Positions 22,071 to 34,716 are shown, numbered from the stretch's first letter. The stretch is 64,000 bases of DNA from Cinnamomum chago (GCA_038049695.1 CP142454.1:89860501-89924500); one strand, 5' to 3'. Notes: generated from the letters alone by a model not told the origin. Numbers and translations: made by a program.

Positions 22071-22257
22071 GTCGTCCAATGGCAAGATTTTCCCACCCAA
22101 GATCGATCGATCGTTTTTCCTATCTTCTTCTGGCCAGAGTTGCAGCAGCAGCAGGCGGAGATTAATGGTCGAGTAGAGATGGCTGAGAGAAAGGAGGATA
22201 TAGAGAGAGAGAGAGAGACTGCCTTTGGATGTGGGTGGGTGGGAGGCAATAACTGGA

Positions 22258-22311
<54 letters not shown>

Positions 22312-22489
22312 AGAAATAGAGTCCTCACCTATAAAGAAGGAAGAAGAAGCAGCAGCAGCAGCTCTTCTCAACTGTTGAGGAGGATTTGCCGTTGAGAAAG
22401 GCACGTGTCTTCCTGCATGGAGTCGCATGAATGAATTCCTATATGAAGAGATACGTGTCTTTCCCAATTTTGAAGGTAACTGATGACAT
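22071..22489 (-). promoter_or_regulatory. 5' leader and proximal promoter region of the membrane-protein gene
   Basis: Upstream of ATG 22070 on the minus strand are CTG repeats, a CT-repeat leader (22200-22220 as GA on the plus strand), and an A run joined to a (TA)n tract at 22259-22306. Only about 420 bp separate the start codon from the duplicated 3'-end block that begins at 22490, so any promoter is short or overlaps the duplication. No specific element is assigned. Confidence 0.4.
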
Positions 22490-23018
22490 ATGCAAGCAAC
22501 ATGTGCTTTATAATGGTGATTGGTTGGTCCCCCTTAAAAAAAAGGTAAAAATGTCGGTGGAGAGGTACTTACGGAAGCTCTGAATTGAGCGACACATATA
22601 TGATTATATCATATGACATGCAGAGCAATCTATATGCTGAATGAGATTCTGATTCATCAAGAGGCCCGGGCAACTTTTTCTCTGACGGATTTATTAGATA
22701 TCACCGGACTGTTATCACTGCTTGGTATTCACATGTTTTGAGATGAATTCATAACGAGAGGAGGGAGGACAAATGGATTGGATCTTGAAAGTAGTTTCTT
22801 CCTCTTTCCCATTTTCTTTGCTCGCGGGGTTTGTTGTGGGCTTAAAGCATTCGACCAACACAGAGAACAGTTAAGGGAGACAAAGAAGTTGATCTCTTTT
22901 CCCTTTCCTAATTTCTCCTTATATAAGCTTAGAGTGGAGAGAGGAAGGTGTTTGCTTTTTTCTGAGTGCTTGGGAACCCATGTCTGTTGACGTTGAATTG
23001 TGCCCCTCCCACTAAGTC

Positions 23019-25275
23019 CGTAACACCCTGACCCTTAATCCTATAGTAATTATAATTAATTGCCTGATAGTTAATTAAGTGTGTTTAGAGTATTAGCGAG
23101 TCGGATTTAATGTGTGGATCACGCGTGCGCAGTTTCCCGCGATTCCGAGCTCGTATGGGCAAAGTAGGGGGTTGGTTTGCAATTTCGAAAAGTTTTTAGG
23201 GGCTTTTATGACATTATGATTTTTTATGAGTTTGGGTGCATCGGGTAGGTCTCGACATTTAATGAACTTTAGCCTTCCATCGCATTTCGATTCGACGCGT
23301 CAAAGGGGTCCAAATGATCGCTTTAGTAGACTAAAGGACTAAACTGTGATTCCCACAATTTCCTAACCTAAAATAACCCATGACTTACCTCTTCATCCCT
23401 CTCTTCCATCTCTTTCTCCCATTCACTCATCTCCCTCATTGCCTCCTCACCATTTCTGACCACCAGAGCTCCGACGTCGCCGGCGGACACACTCTTCTTC
23501 TTCCTTAAGCTTCAAGGACTTCACCTATCTCTGTTTTATAATCTCTCATTCAACACCCACTTCAAGGTAAGCTTCCAAAGCTACTAAGTTTAGGGTCTCC
23601 TTCATCCTTTTGCTTAGAAATGGATTAGGCTAGCTCACATCAACCCATTGCATGCATTTGTAGGATTGATTTTGGGTTGTGTGCTTCTTTCTCCAAAGTT
23701 TGAGTTGAAAGAGGGATTTCTCACATATTTCTCTCAGTTTTAGTCAAGCTCTTCATCAAGGCAAGTTAATATACATATGTTTATGCTTTGATATGTTTGT
23801 CTCTCTTGATTTTGAGGATTGATTATGGTTTAGATGTCCATATGCTCATTTGATGTTAGGATTCTTGAAAAGCATGATAATTAGGTCTAATTGTGTAATG
23901 AATTGAATTTTAATTTAAACAGATAGATTGATGGGATTTTTGGGATTAGAATGGAAGTGTTTTACCCTCATATTAATTGCATTTCAGGCCAGGGTCTTTG
24001 AATGGGTTTTCACCCATTTTCACTGCAGTTACAAAACTGTGTTCTGTTTATGTAGTGTATCGAACTGTGTTTTGTTTATGTAGTGTACCCGGTTGACCGG
24101 CCACATAGAGTCAGGTTCTCTGGAACCTGACGAAACGCACTGTTCACCATTTCATTTACAACCTCGGGTCGACCGAGAACTTTGGGAGGATGTCGACCAG
24201 GTCTAGATCGGGTTGACCGGGTGAACTGTGGGCACCTGCTAGAAGGGCCTTTTCTAGACCTAGTTTGGATGGACTTAGGTGGGACTTTGACTACCCTTTC
24301 TGGACTCATTTGACCATATGTGAGGATGTTTTGAGCCGACGTTCCTCACGGTATTTCTGGATGCTTCGGGATTCAACCTATCTCAAACTTGGACGGTGTG
24401 GGGCAACGAGATACCCTCTTTTGTATCTATGTTTAAAGATGATACGTTCGGGTATCGCGAACCATAATTTCTTTCGTTGACTGAGTAGGGATATAAGATA
24501 CTTCGGGATTAACCTTGTACTTAGGATTGGATTGTCTATCGCTTTTGATTCTGAATTGTACCATTTGGTACTTGTCTACATGCAATGTTTATGTTCCTTA
24601 GCTTTGTTTACTTTGTTTTCTCTTGGGATCATATGAAGAACTTAGATGGACTTAGGATCCCCTTTGATATTCCGTTTGTTTTGAAGCTTGATTGAAGTGT
24701 TGAGGCTAGGTGGCTTTTTTTTTTCTTTCTAAAGGCTTGATGAGGACTACTTATGGTATGGATGTTTTGAAGAAAGCTTGATTGTTTGGTCTTGATTTCA
24801 TGAGGAAAAGTAGTCTCTCCTTTGTTAATGAATTTTGTTCACGCAAGAAAGTCTAACCCCTCACTATCGTATGTTTATGACTTTTTGTGTCAGCCACCAC
24901 TCAGCTGTTAATGTCCAACACAACTGGGGCACTACCATGTGTGAGCGCTTTGGAACTTCGGTCATGCAGTACGGACTTTTATATTTTAGATGGATGTACA
25001 CCATCGGATACTATTTGAAAAGAAGTATTGAGGTTTGATTTTGAATGGTATCCCTCTTGATTGCTTGCCGGGGTTTTATCCCGTGTCTTAAATATCTCTA
25101 CCACAACTCTATGATTGTAAGGGAGGGCGATGTTGAACTATCCCGTGGTGATTAGCATATGTGGATTGCCTATCTTGTTAGATGTTCTTGTTAATTTGAT
25201 CATGATTCGAATGATATGCATTTCCTATGTTCTTGTCTATTGTCTACTTTGTTTCGTACTACATATCTATGTATG

Positions 25276-25315
<40 letters not shown>

Positions 25316-25823
25316 CTTGCCGATCGCCGTGTCTGATGATGCTACTCTTGGTGCATAGGTATCGAGCCGAGGAGGAGACAACGGAGGAAGTCCAGGCAAA
25401 TCAGCTTGATGACCTCCTACACTATTCTACGGGAGGCGTTGTGTAGCCGTACTGTCCCCGTACTTGAGGGCCTTCATATTATATCTAGGATTATATTCAT
25501 CTTTTGGTTCTTTTGTCTTTTGATTAGGCCCGAGTTTTAGTGTGGCCTTTTGTGTAGATAATACTTTTGGTTAATTGTTTCAAACTTGAACTCTAACATA
25601 TATATCTCAGTATTTTCTCTAAACTATACATCTTGAGATACCACTTGTGTTTATGAAACTTCCGCTATTATTTTATGTATTCGAGAAAATGTTTGTATCT
25701 TAAAGCGGTCTTCAATCCATATAGGACATGATTGAGGCCACACGTTGTTTATTAATGATTGAAAAATTTTAATTGGCCCTAATCTCAAACAAAATCGCCG
25801 GTTTAACGATTAGGGGCGTGACA
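23019..25823 (+). mobile_element. Solo LTR A of a large LTR-retrotransposon family (2,805 bp)
   Basis: The start CGTAACACCC (TG decayed to CG) and end GGGGCGTGACA have the layout of an LTR. The 5-bp repeat AAGTC flanks it (23014-23018 and 25824-25828), and copy 1 of the duplication has the empty site ACTAAGTCTAA. No internal genes are present, so it is a solo LTR. It shares GACTCATTTGACCATATGTG and CTTTCGTTGACTGAGTAGG-like blocks with solo LTR C. A cluster of GGTTGACCGG and GGTCGACC palindromes lies at 24085-24220, and a (TA)n tract at 25279-25312. I infer a Ty3/gypsy family from the long LTR and its ends. Confidence 0.88.
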
Positions 25824-26017
25824 AAGTCTAATTGAAAATCATCATAAGAGACAATTTTGGAAATTGTCATTGGCAATTCCTACAGATAATAATCAATCTT
25901 TGACAAATATAAATTAGACGGGAAGAACGAAAATAAGTCCAACTGAACACACGAGCGTGCATGGGCTCGTACAAGGGAACAAGGAAAAACAAATAGCGTC
26001 CTATGATGCCATATGAA

Positions 26018-26294
26018 TCATGATTTGCCGCTAAGGAGCATCCTTGTAAGGAGTTGGAACAAGAAAAGATTTGGATGGCAGTTCTTCAATTGCCTTTCTC
26101 CTCCTCTGATCTTCTAAGATCAAGGGGACTTGGCCTTCCCTGTCCCTGCTCAATCGCTCTTGTGCTCCACCTCAGAGCTTCTCAAGCCTCATTCCTTCCA
26201 TGTGCTGCATCTTGAGTACCTTCACTAAATTCATTAGTCGTCCAATAAAGAACAACATGCTCCCATAGAGGCCCAACCAAACCCAACTCTTTCT
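26018..26294 (-). pseudogene. Dead duplicate of membrane-protein exon 3
   Basis: This copy keeps the acceptor ATGCAG|AGAAAG and most of exon 3. CGA in KLRGGAQ has become TGA (KL-stop-GGAQ), and a 2-bp deletion near 26035 shifts the frame before the old stop. It therefore cannot replace the intact exon at 7682-7960. Confidence 0.9.
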
Positions 26295-26770
26295 CTGCAT
26301 AAAATTGAAAACTGCAGTGCTGCCTGACGTCAGAAAGGTATTATAGGTGTGCTACCTGTAATGTTTGAGTTGGTGTTTTGTCCTATAAACTGCAGTCCAA
26401 TGTATATGGGGTTGCAATATATATATATATATATATATATTTTGCCTAATGCCTTAAGGAGAGCAGGGTAAATCCATTGTGGCCTTAGTGTGGTAGAGCA
26501 AATTCAAACCCTTAATATCCCGGAGCAAACTGTGGTCCTGATCCAACTGAGTTAGGCCAGTCAGTTGGTTTTCAAATTTAGGCCGATCCAAAAGCAACAC
26601 ATTTGAAATGTACCTAAGACCGGTCCATGATTGGTTTCATTTTTGTAATACCAAATCTAACCCGTGATGGTTACAAGTTGGGTTGTGTTTGATACTTGTC
26701 GAATTTTCATTTTAATAATAAAAAAAACTTTCTCAGTCTTGTTTAGAGTGGGACTCAAATCTATGACTCT

Positions 26771-26992
26771 TTTTTTTTTTCTTGTAACCTAGCTAAGGGG
26801 GCTGGGACCCAAGAGAGAGCCCGCAAACACATGAGAATAAAGGCAGCCCACTCAAGTGGGAAAGAAGCCCGTACAAGTGGGAAGAAAGTGCACACAAGTG
26901 AGAAAGAAGCCTGCACAAGTAGGAAGAAGTGACGTTTCTAGGGTCCGTGTATGAACGAACGCTCCTTACCATTTGGGTAAGGAGTCGTTCTT
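26771..26992 (-). mobile_element. SINE carried in duplication copy 2
   Basis: This is the duplicated counterpart of the 8899-9120 SINE, with the same orientation, the same T run on the plus strand, and flanking repeats AATCTATGACTC and AATCTATAACTC. It was inserted before the duplication. Confidence 0.75.
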
Positions 26993-27484
26993 AATCTATA
27001 ACTCAATTGTAGTACAGTGTTCCTTCCACCATTTGTACTACAACAACGTTGTATAAAGCTATTACAAAATAACATGTAAAGTATATGACTAGGCAGGACA
27101 AGTCAAGCGCACACAAAACTCAAACTCACCCAAAATGACTTTGGTCAAAGTATGAAAATCTATACATTCCACAAATCTAACAGACCCACTATCAAAACCG
27201 TGCTTAGGCTCTACATGTTTTAACCCGACCCATCGTCATCCTAATACATATAGAGTTCTAAACGTGTTTTATCTGGTTGGGAGCTTGTCATCAACAACTG
27301 CTATCAATATAGGGGTTATTTGCAATTGTTTAATGACACGTTTGGTAAACATAGAAGAATCCTCTATTTAAAGGAGTCCTTTGTTCAGCTGGATCCAAAG
27401 TGTCTTCAAAGAAGATTTCTGAGAAGAGTTCCATGTTTGTTAAAAATAGAGGGTTCCTACCATCTATAGGATGTATAATCCAAC

Positions 27485-28637
27485 GATTATAAACTTTTTG
27501 CAATTTTTTTAAAATCTATGAAAAATCAGGGCCTAAGCTTTCACCCCTATAAACATTTTAGGCATTATGGATAATTCGAATCGTTCGGATCTTGCAAAAG
27601 GGACCCATAGGAATAAAAAATTAATATGTAAGGATATGAACATTTTCACAAATATCTCAAAACTCACGAAGGATCAATGACTGAAATTTGACTCTCTTAC
27701 CCTGTTCAACCATTTGGAAATGATGCATGGTTTAGATCATGATTTTAGTGCCAATAGGAACCAAAAAAATTGAAAAATACAGGCTGAAAAAAGATCCTTT
27801 TTTTGTATTGTGCTAGATCAGCGATATGGGTGCTTTGGTAATTTTCTCATGATCCATGATGAATCACACTGCCAAATTTGGCCAAATAACTGTTTATGGA
27901 CTTTTGAAGAGAATTCATAGTCTAGATTTTGTAAATGGGGCCCATAGATTCTCAAAAATTGTGATCTAACAATTTGGACTTTTAGTAAACATCTTAAAAC
28001 CTGTGATGAGTCAATGACAGATATTTGACCTCTTAGCCGTTTTCAATCTTTTAAACATGAATCTTAAAACCCATGATGAGTCAACGGCTGATACGTGTCT
28101 TTCCCAAGGGAATTCTTATGAATCTTTCTCTTGTTTGCAGACTAGGAATCTTACATTCAAAATTCCGCACCGTTGTAAATGTGGGCTTTGGTTTGGATGT
28201 CCAATGGTTCGCAATATCAATCAACTGCTCCAATGCAACATGTAAAATCAATGGGTATGTCTGGGATCATATATAATAAGCTATTGGGTAAAGATGGTAC
28301 TGGATATCTGCCAATGAGTTGACCAAAAGCTTTGTTAGATGCCAAATAGACATCTTGGTCTGGCAAGCCCACCTGATAACTAATCTCAACTGGATGATCG
28401 TATTTGAATGACAATCGACTTGCTGCTTATAAGTCCCTTAATATATTCATCTGTCTGATAGAAGATTTTCACCTCCGGCTTCCGAGCAAACCGATTATCA
28501 TGTATATGCCATCTAGCTCATGCGACCCAGTTGGATGCATTCATATTATTGGAGGGAGTATAAAAAAAGGCTTCTTTATGAATAAGCTCATGCAAAGAAT
28601 CAACCCATCAAATAATCTTATCCCTTGATTTAATAGT
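27485..28637. other. Intergenic DNA, no gene
   Basis: The sequence has a loose internal repetition of about 350 bp (ACCTGTGATGAGTCAATGAC at 27996 resembles CTCACGAAGGATCAATGACT at 27663). Short open frames at 28057-28628 show no family features. Confidence 0.5.
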
Positions 28638-28640
28638 TTA

Positions 28641-29523
28641 GGGCCCTGTTTGGATGTCTACGGAATAAAATATTTACAGATTTAAATATTTCAAGAATAA
28701 AATAGTATATAATACAATAATGTAATATTGTAATAGTATAGTATTTTTATCGTTTGACAATTTTTGAAGAATACAACAGATTTTAAATTAAGTTGTTTGG
28801 AAGGTGTAATGACTAAAGTAAATTACATTATAAGAATATTTTAATTTATATGTAATTTACCACATCTGGTTAAGAAAGTAATATGGTAAAGTCAAGTTTA
28901 ACTTTCATGTTTTTCTTTTCTTTTATCACATAAAACCGTGGTAAAGTATAGTAAAGTAAAGTAAAAAAAAAATAACTACTTTATAATTCTCTCTCCCTAC
29001 TTTGCTTTACCACATACTTCATCTGACCTTACTTTACGTCACCTTTTGCCATGATATGACATCAATCTTTATTTTACTTTACCACATTTGTAAACAAGTC
29101 ACTTTTTTATTTACCATATAAAATTATGATAAAATGTGATAAAGTAAAGTAAAAAAAAGAAACTACTTTACCATTCATTCCCACTTTATTTCACCATGTA
29201 CTTTATCCCACCTTTACCATCCTATGAGATTTGCTTTTACTTTACTTTACCATATATATGTAAACATACACATTATGATGGACTAAATTCTTTACTTTAC
29301 TCTTCCACTTTGTAATCGTCATTTTGAAATATTCTTATCTTGTAGAAAGTTTTCTACAGGAGAGAAATGTAGGAAAGAATATTAAGCTTTTTGAAAGAAA
29401 ATAATATTTTCTTCAAAATTTTATTGAGTTACCAAATGCACGAGATTGTTTTTAAAAAAAATAAAAGATTATATTTTATAAGATAATTTCTTCTTGTATT
29501 TTCTTGTGCATCCAAACAGGCCC
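28641..29523. mobile_element. Tourist-like (PIF/Harbinger) element, 883 bp
   Basis: The ends GGGCCCTGTTTGGATG and CATCCAAACAGGCCC are inverted repeats flanked by the 3-bp target TTA (28638-28640 and 29524-29526). The interior has two direct copies of a GGTAAAGTAAAGTAAA-rich block (about 28930-29090 and 29120-29290). No transposase is present. Confidence 0.82.
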
Positions 29524-29526
29524 TTA

Positions 29527-30605
29527 AAAATTCAACAATCTTTTAACTATAAGTTTCTTTTGAAATTCAATCTAATGGTGAGTAAAGACTTAATGAATAT
29601 ACAATTAGACATGATTGAAGATGTGGGAGGATAAGAGTATAAAAGGAATTGGACTGATAAGGGCGGAACCAAGTGGGTCCCATAGAGCTAGATTCTACGA
29701 GCACACGATATATATATGGGCACGTCATTTATCATGCACGTCAACATGAGAGTTTGCTCTTCAGTTGCCAAAATTCAGTAAAAGTCGCAGTACACATTAC
29801 CTAACACGATTAATATATGACCACGTGAGTACCTCCGTATTCTTATTTAAGTAGTTAATTTTGAAATTCCAACTAAAAGTAAAGAGAATAGAATTTTGGG
29901 AATTCCTAAAAGGTCAGACCTTTTAGGTTTGATATTCTGGTAAAAGAAATACAGAATTTCAAATGTCAAAGATAAGCCATCACATCATGTCCAAAAAACC
30001 CTAACATCCTAAATTCTTATCATAAATCTTGGTAAATAAATAGGTCCAACGTTTGTCAAGGTGTTTCAGTAGGATTGTATTATTGGTGTAACAAGTTTAT
30101 CTGTAGAAAAACCTTATTTTTATAGTAAACTCCCATTTTGCAGGTTTCATATATCACAGTGTAGCACAAACAAGCCCTTACTTTGATTCCCAAATTGAGT
30201 GAGTTTGAATAAGTAATAATATATTGTGGGAGGACGTGACTTGTCTAATTGGAGTTAATCAAATGAGTGTGTAAATCGACTTATTAACATTTGGGTGGGG
30301 GCAACTCTTCTTAAGCTAGCCATTTGTGGTCTATTTCGTGCAAGCTGAAGATGAGAATTATTTCAGTTCAAGTATTCTAATCGACACTCCTAGGCCTGTT
30401 AGTTTGGCCCTTTGAGGAGGGGGCAGAGCCCTGTTTACCCCACTAAACTTCGTAAAAACGAGAGCTTTATTTTTTTCTTAAAGCTTAGGGGATAGAGTAG
30501 AGCCTGATTCTAAAAGTCTATCCCCTTGAGGATCAAATTTGAGTAAGACCCTACCTTGCCTAGCCGTCCGAAGCCCCTTATGTAAATGATATATATATAT
30601 ATATA
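29527..30605. other. Intergenic DNA with a repeat fragment
   Basis: There is no gene. The stretch 29890-30050 resembles the right part of the repeat at 33850-34443 (shared CATCACATCA and AATTCTTAT-type blocks). Confidence 0.45.
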
Positions 30606-31037
30606 GGAAGATGCTCATATGAGAGATGCTCTCACTTTATTATGAGAGAGAAGGTGATGACTCTCACATCCATATCCAATGCCAACAACTTAAATGTGAT
30701 GGGCCCCCACCTTATCTCTCATAATAAGGTGAGAGATGCTCTCACATGAGCACCTCCCATATATATATATATATAAGTATGTATGTATGTATTCATATGA
30801 GAGTTAAGGTGGGGGCTCGCACATCCATATCCAATGCCAACAACTTAAATGTGAGGGCCCCATGTATACATGTGTATATATATATAGGGAGATGCTCCTA
30901 GGAGAGCATTTCTCACCTTATTATGAGAGATAAGGTAGGAGCCCTCACATCTATATCCAATGCCAACAACTTAAATGTGAGGGCCCCCACCTTTACCTCT
31001 CATAGTAAGGTGAAAGATGTTGCTATGTGAGCATCTC

Positions 31038-31040
<3 letters not shown>
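30606..31040. mobile_element. Cluster of three (TA)n-associated MITEs (~154-bp family)
   Basis: Full copies lie at 30606-30758 and 30887-31040, with a truncated one at 30794-30861. Full copies start GG(A/G)AGATGCTC and end GAGCAYCTCCC as inverted repeats, with TCCAATGCCAACAACTTAAA in the middle. All sit in TATATA tracts. Other copies of the family are at 38676-38820 and 48957-49107. The (TA)n setting resembles Micron-type MITEs of rice. Confidence 0.82.
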
Positions 31041-31076
<36 letters not shown>

Positions 31077-31557
31077 TTTACCTGAAAAAACAGTTAATGT
31101 GCCCACAGGACCGATTCAGAAAAATTAGATAAACTTGCACCAAATAGGGAAATTTGCTTGAAAAACCATTTTTTACCCTTTTTTTTTATCGTCGATATCG
31201 ACCATCATTTTAGTGTTTCTGATTCGATATTGACCATTATCTTTAGTGTTGATTATCGATATCAACCCTATGTAGGATCCCTATATATTGCAATTTCATT
31301 TATCATTCTTCCTATTCCCCCAAAGTGATAAACACCGAATCACAACAGCGGTGAAGAGCTTCCAAAAGGCAGAGAGTTTGTCATTTCCTTCAAACCCTTG
31401 CGATCATTTGCTTATATAAAGGAGGGCGTTCTCTTGTGTATCTTTGTTGTTGAACATTAAAGAGGTGGTAGGTCCATTTTGTCAACATATATGATTCCGA
31501 GCAAATTCACTCCAGTCAAACAAAGTGGATCCAGCAGTCAAACGAATCTGGATCATC
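31041..31557. other. Intergenic DNA, no gene
   Basis: After a (TA)n tract, motifs such as GTCGATATCGACC and GATTATCGATATCAACC recur at 31190-31270. The same type of motif appears at 4165-4190. No gene is seen. Confidence 0.5.
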
Positions 31558-31560
31558 TAA

Positions 31561-31936
31561 GAGCATCTCCAAGAGACACTTCAAATTTGGATATGTTTTT
31601 TTCAAAATAAAGGCTTATGTGGCAGAAAAAGACATATGTAAATCTGGCATCTCACTTGTGCAACTCCAAGAGAGATGTCAAATTATTATTTTATTATTTC
31701 CTCATTTCAAATTTAGCATCTTCTTGTACCAGCTTCAAATGCATATATCCTCATCACCATTATTTTATTTAAAAGAAAGAAAATGCATCTCACTTTATGG
31801 TATGCCAAATTTGGCATACTAACACAACCTTCAAATGCCATGTGGGATTTGACCATTCTCTTGGAGGCAAAGCCATATGCCAATTAGATCCATTGGGAGC
31901 TGAGTTGGACAAATAAAGCCTTTTCTGGAGATGCTC
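31561..31936. mobile_element. Tourist-like MITE, 376 bp
   Basis: The ends GAGCATCTCCAAGAGA and TCTGGAGATGCTC are inverted repeats with the 3-bp target TAA on each side (31558-31560 and 31937-31939). This end sequence is common in plant PIF/Harbinger MITEs. It is non-coding. Confidence 0.78.
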
Positions 31937-31939
31937 TAA

Positions 31940-33849
31940 GGCTTTTACCTAGAGAGATCCTCAGATAGAAAACAATGGAACTCCACCATGGATATTCCCA
32001 ACCCATATCCTAGGCTGGGAAAAGAAGAAGAAAGTACCAAGGGAATTTTGGGTACTTTGAAGAAAATGGAGAAAAAGTTGTCTGAAAACTCATATTCTGG
32101 TTGGATGTCCTGATTTAAAATGTTAACGGAATACTTAAGCCTTGTTTTGAGATGTGAGTAATTTTTAGTCTTGATTTGAAATCTGGGCAAAGATTAAGCC
32201 CTATTTTAAGATTTTTCCTAATTTTTAAAAGTTGTTGTGGGACCACCTTAGAGCCTCAAACCAGCTAAATTAAAATTACACCAATAGCTTCTACTGAAGC
32301 CGATAACCACCGATCGAGAGATGAAAAAAACAACAACAATGCCACATGCAAGCTAAGAATTATGGATAAGATCACGATCGCTTCTAAATTAGCAAGGTCA
32401 ATGCATCATTTCATATCATGGTTGGTTGTTGATCCTTAATTTTGAGGAACCATCGGATCAATGGTTTGGATCACCGGATCATCACGAGGGTTTCTTGCAT
32501 CTGAGCAAATTAACTTTACAGTGGCTTAAACTTAACACCCTTTGAAGCTAAGACTCGACCCTAGAAATTATAAACGGCAGGGGTGGGGGAGGTACCTATC
32601 TAGTGCAAGCGAAAACTCAGATATATATATATATATGAATCCATTCATGTTATGCTTGTTGAAGTCGTCCCCCTTTCTGTATTTGAGTTCGGATGTGGGT
32701 GGGTGAGAAAAGTTGTTTGTCATTCAAGATTCCGGTACTTTTTTTTAGGGGAAAATGTTCTCTTGTGAGCATACGGAATATTTGCTAATTGCAGTCCAGC
32801 TAGTTGGTCTCACTTATATACGCATCTGTCTATCTATGGTTAGATGATACATGGTAACGAGGTGTCCTTTCTAACAAGGGAAAAGCCAAAACAATCAGCC
32901 CCACCATCGCTGCCCTAGATATAACAGCCTTTTAGGTTTAACGGCGTATCAACTGATTTGGATTTTTTTGATATTCGACCCAAAGGCAAGTGAAGGTTCA
33001 CTTAAGTGTAAAATTGGCCCCAATGTTACATCATATGATGACAATACAAGAGTATCAAAAGGGCTGCAATGGTCAAAGGTGATGGCCCAAATAGGACCTA
33101 TAGAGGTGGATAAATCTAATAGTACACAACAAAAGGTTAACTCCAATGCACAAGGGGAAACTCCTTGTAGGCCCACAAACACCGACTCTCATGCACTAGA
33201 ATTAGCGTAGGCCCAAATCTTTTGAACCTTTTAAATAAAAGAGTACGGTCGTTCATCGGATTGCACAAGTATTTTATTATCTAAAACTATAGGCACTTTT
33301 GGTAAACAAACATGAACCCTCTATCTGGAGGATTCATTAATTCCAATGGTTCTAGGCTATCCTCTCTGAGGATTTCAGAAGGGAAGAATCACTTCATTCT
33401 GAGTTTGGAAAGCACATAAGAATAGTCACTACTTGTAACTCAAGTGATTCTTTGTTTATGTGGATTTGCAAAATTTGATGGGGTAAGTGGAGATAGAGGA
33501 ATCAATGGGAGAGATGATCTTTGATGGATTTGGAGGATTTGAAAAACCCTCTCTTTTTTCTTCTCTTCACCCAAACGTGAGTTTTTCTCGAGAGATGATT
33601 CTTCTCTTAGGACATTACCCAAACATGCCCTAATGGCACATGCTTCTTCAAGGGCAAACAGAAGACAAAATGACCCTCCCTATTCCCTAAATAAGTTTAC
33701 ATTCTATCAGCGTATCAATATGCTAGCTGATAGAATGTAATGGGTTTAATTTCTATCATTTTTCTTCTCACCGTGGAGGACACGAACTCACTCCGATAAT
33801 TCCAAATACTAGACCGGACCCCAAAATAATCTACCACAAAGTACAAACC
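31940..33849. other. Intergenic DNA, no gene
   Basis: No convincing gene is seen. The block 33297-33635 has CAAACATG-like ends in opposite orientations and may be a worn element, but no target duplication is clear. An open frame at 32968-33210 has no recognisable features. Confidence 0.45.
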
Positions 33850-34443
33850 AACCTGTTTCTTTTATCAGAATCCCAAGATTTCATTTACAGAGGAATTTTA
33901 AATTTTCCAAAAGTTGTTCCCTTGAGGTGGAATTCCAATTTCCTCCTTCTAGTGGAGCTTTTGAACTTCTAAAAAAAGTAAAAAAAATGCTTTATGCCTA
34001 TTTGTTTGGAAGAATTGTGAGAATTCCAAATGGTGCTCCCCAAAATAGAATTTCAAATTCTCAACCTCCCTCTAACATTTCGAATGCTGCAGTTATGGGA
34101 ATTCATATGGCTAAAAGTGTCTTTTCATTAGGCTGCAATTATGAATTCTTGCATCAAACAAATTGTTGGAATTCTCATGGGACAAAAGGTGAAGGTATGT
34201 CAAAAATTTCCAAACAAGCTCAATTCCTTGTCAGAAATGCCTTTAATCAAATAGGCCCGAGACTGGAATTTTAGGAATTCAAAAAGGTAATTTGAGATAT
34301 TTTATGTAACTCAAATCTGAGACTCTAATGAAAGAAACATAATGGCATTTCAAATGCCAGAGAGAAACCATCAATCACATCACGTCTAAAAAACTCCAAC
34401 TTCCCAAATTCTTTTTATAAATCCTATTAAAGAACAGGCCCTT
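33850..34443. repeat. Possible ~590-bp element rich in GGAATT motifs
   Basis: The left CCTGTTTCTTTTAT and the reverse complement of the right end CCTGTTCTTTAATA are similar, and the right half resembles 29890-30050. GAATTCC/GGAATT motifs are frequent inside. No target duplication could be fixed. Confidence 0.4.
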
Positions 34444-34716
34444 AATAAGATGGCCAAGCAAGGACCCTCTCTGTCTCTATCTGGTTGGTTCTTTCTTTTT
34501 TTTTTCCCCCCCGGAAGCAAGGATCCTCATTTATAGTTTTAGCGAAGAAATACAACTCCAAGCCGTTGATGGTTCCCTGACAAGCGTGGATTTGCTCCCC
34601 ACGTCTGTGTCCTGCGCCAAATACACCCCTGAACCGCATTACGAATCATAATTGGTGTGTGTTGCAAGTGTTAACAGGAACACGTCCCGAGGGAATCGGA
34701 TGCCGGAACTCGTGTA

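Larger units (their letters stand above)
22490..27484. repeat. Segmental duplication, copy 2, interrupted by a solo LTR
   Basis: This block repeats 7008-9623 in the same orientation, beginning at GCAACATGTGCTTTATAATG and ending at about 27484. It contains the 3' flank, a broken exon 3, part of intron 2 and the SINE. A 2,805-bp solo LTR is inserted at 23019, and about 490 bp present in copy 1 are missing near 26335. Its start, just upstream of exon 1, fits a 15.5-kb tandem duplication whose second copy has mostly been lost. Confidence 0.88.

Noticed and set aside
24835..25446. Open frames within solo LTR A
   Set aside because: They are short, unsupported and inside an LTR; parts match non-coding LTR C.
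23019..25823. A complete retrotransposon or DNA transposon instead of a solo LTR
   Set aside because: There is only one LTR-like unit, no internal coding region, and 5-bp target repeats; the inverted ends TGTAACACCC/GGGGCGTGACA are normal for this LTR type.
28057..28628. Several short open frames as a small gene
   Set aside because: They have no conserved motif, no splice pattern linking them, and no neighbouring gene context.
27485..28640. Remaining exons 1 and 2 of the duplicated membrane-protein gene
   Set aside because: I looked for the exon 2 motifs (GSIHNSCQIY, QKSVQMPF) on the minus strand to the right of the duplication and did not find them.
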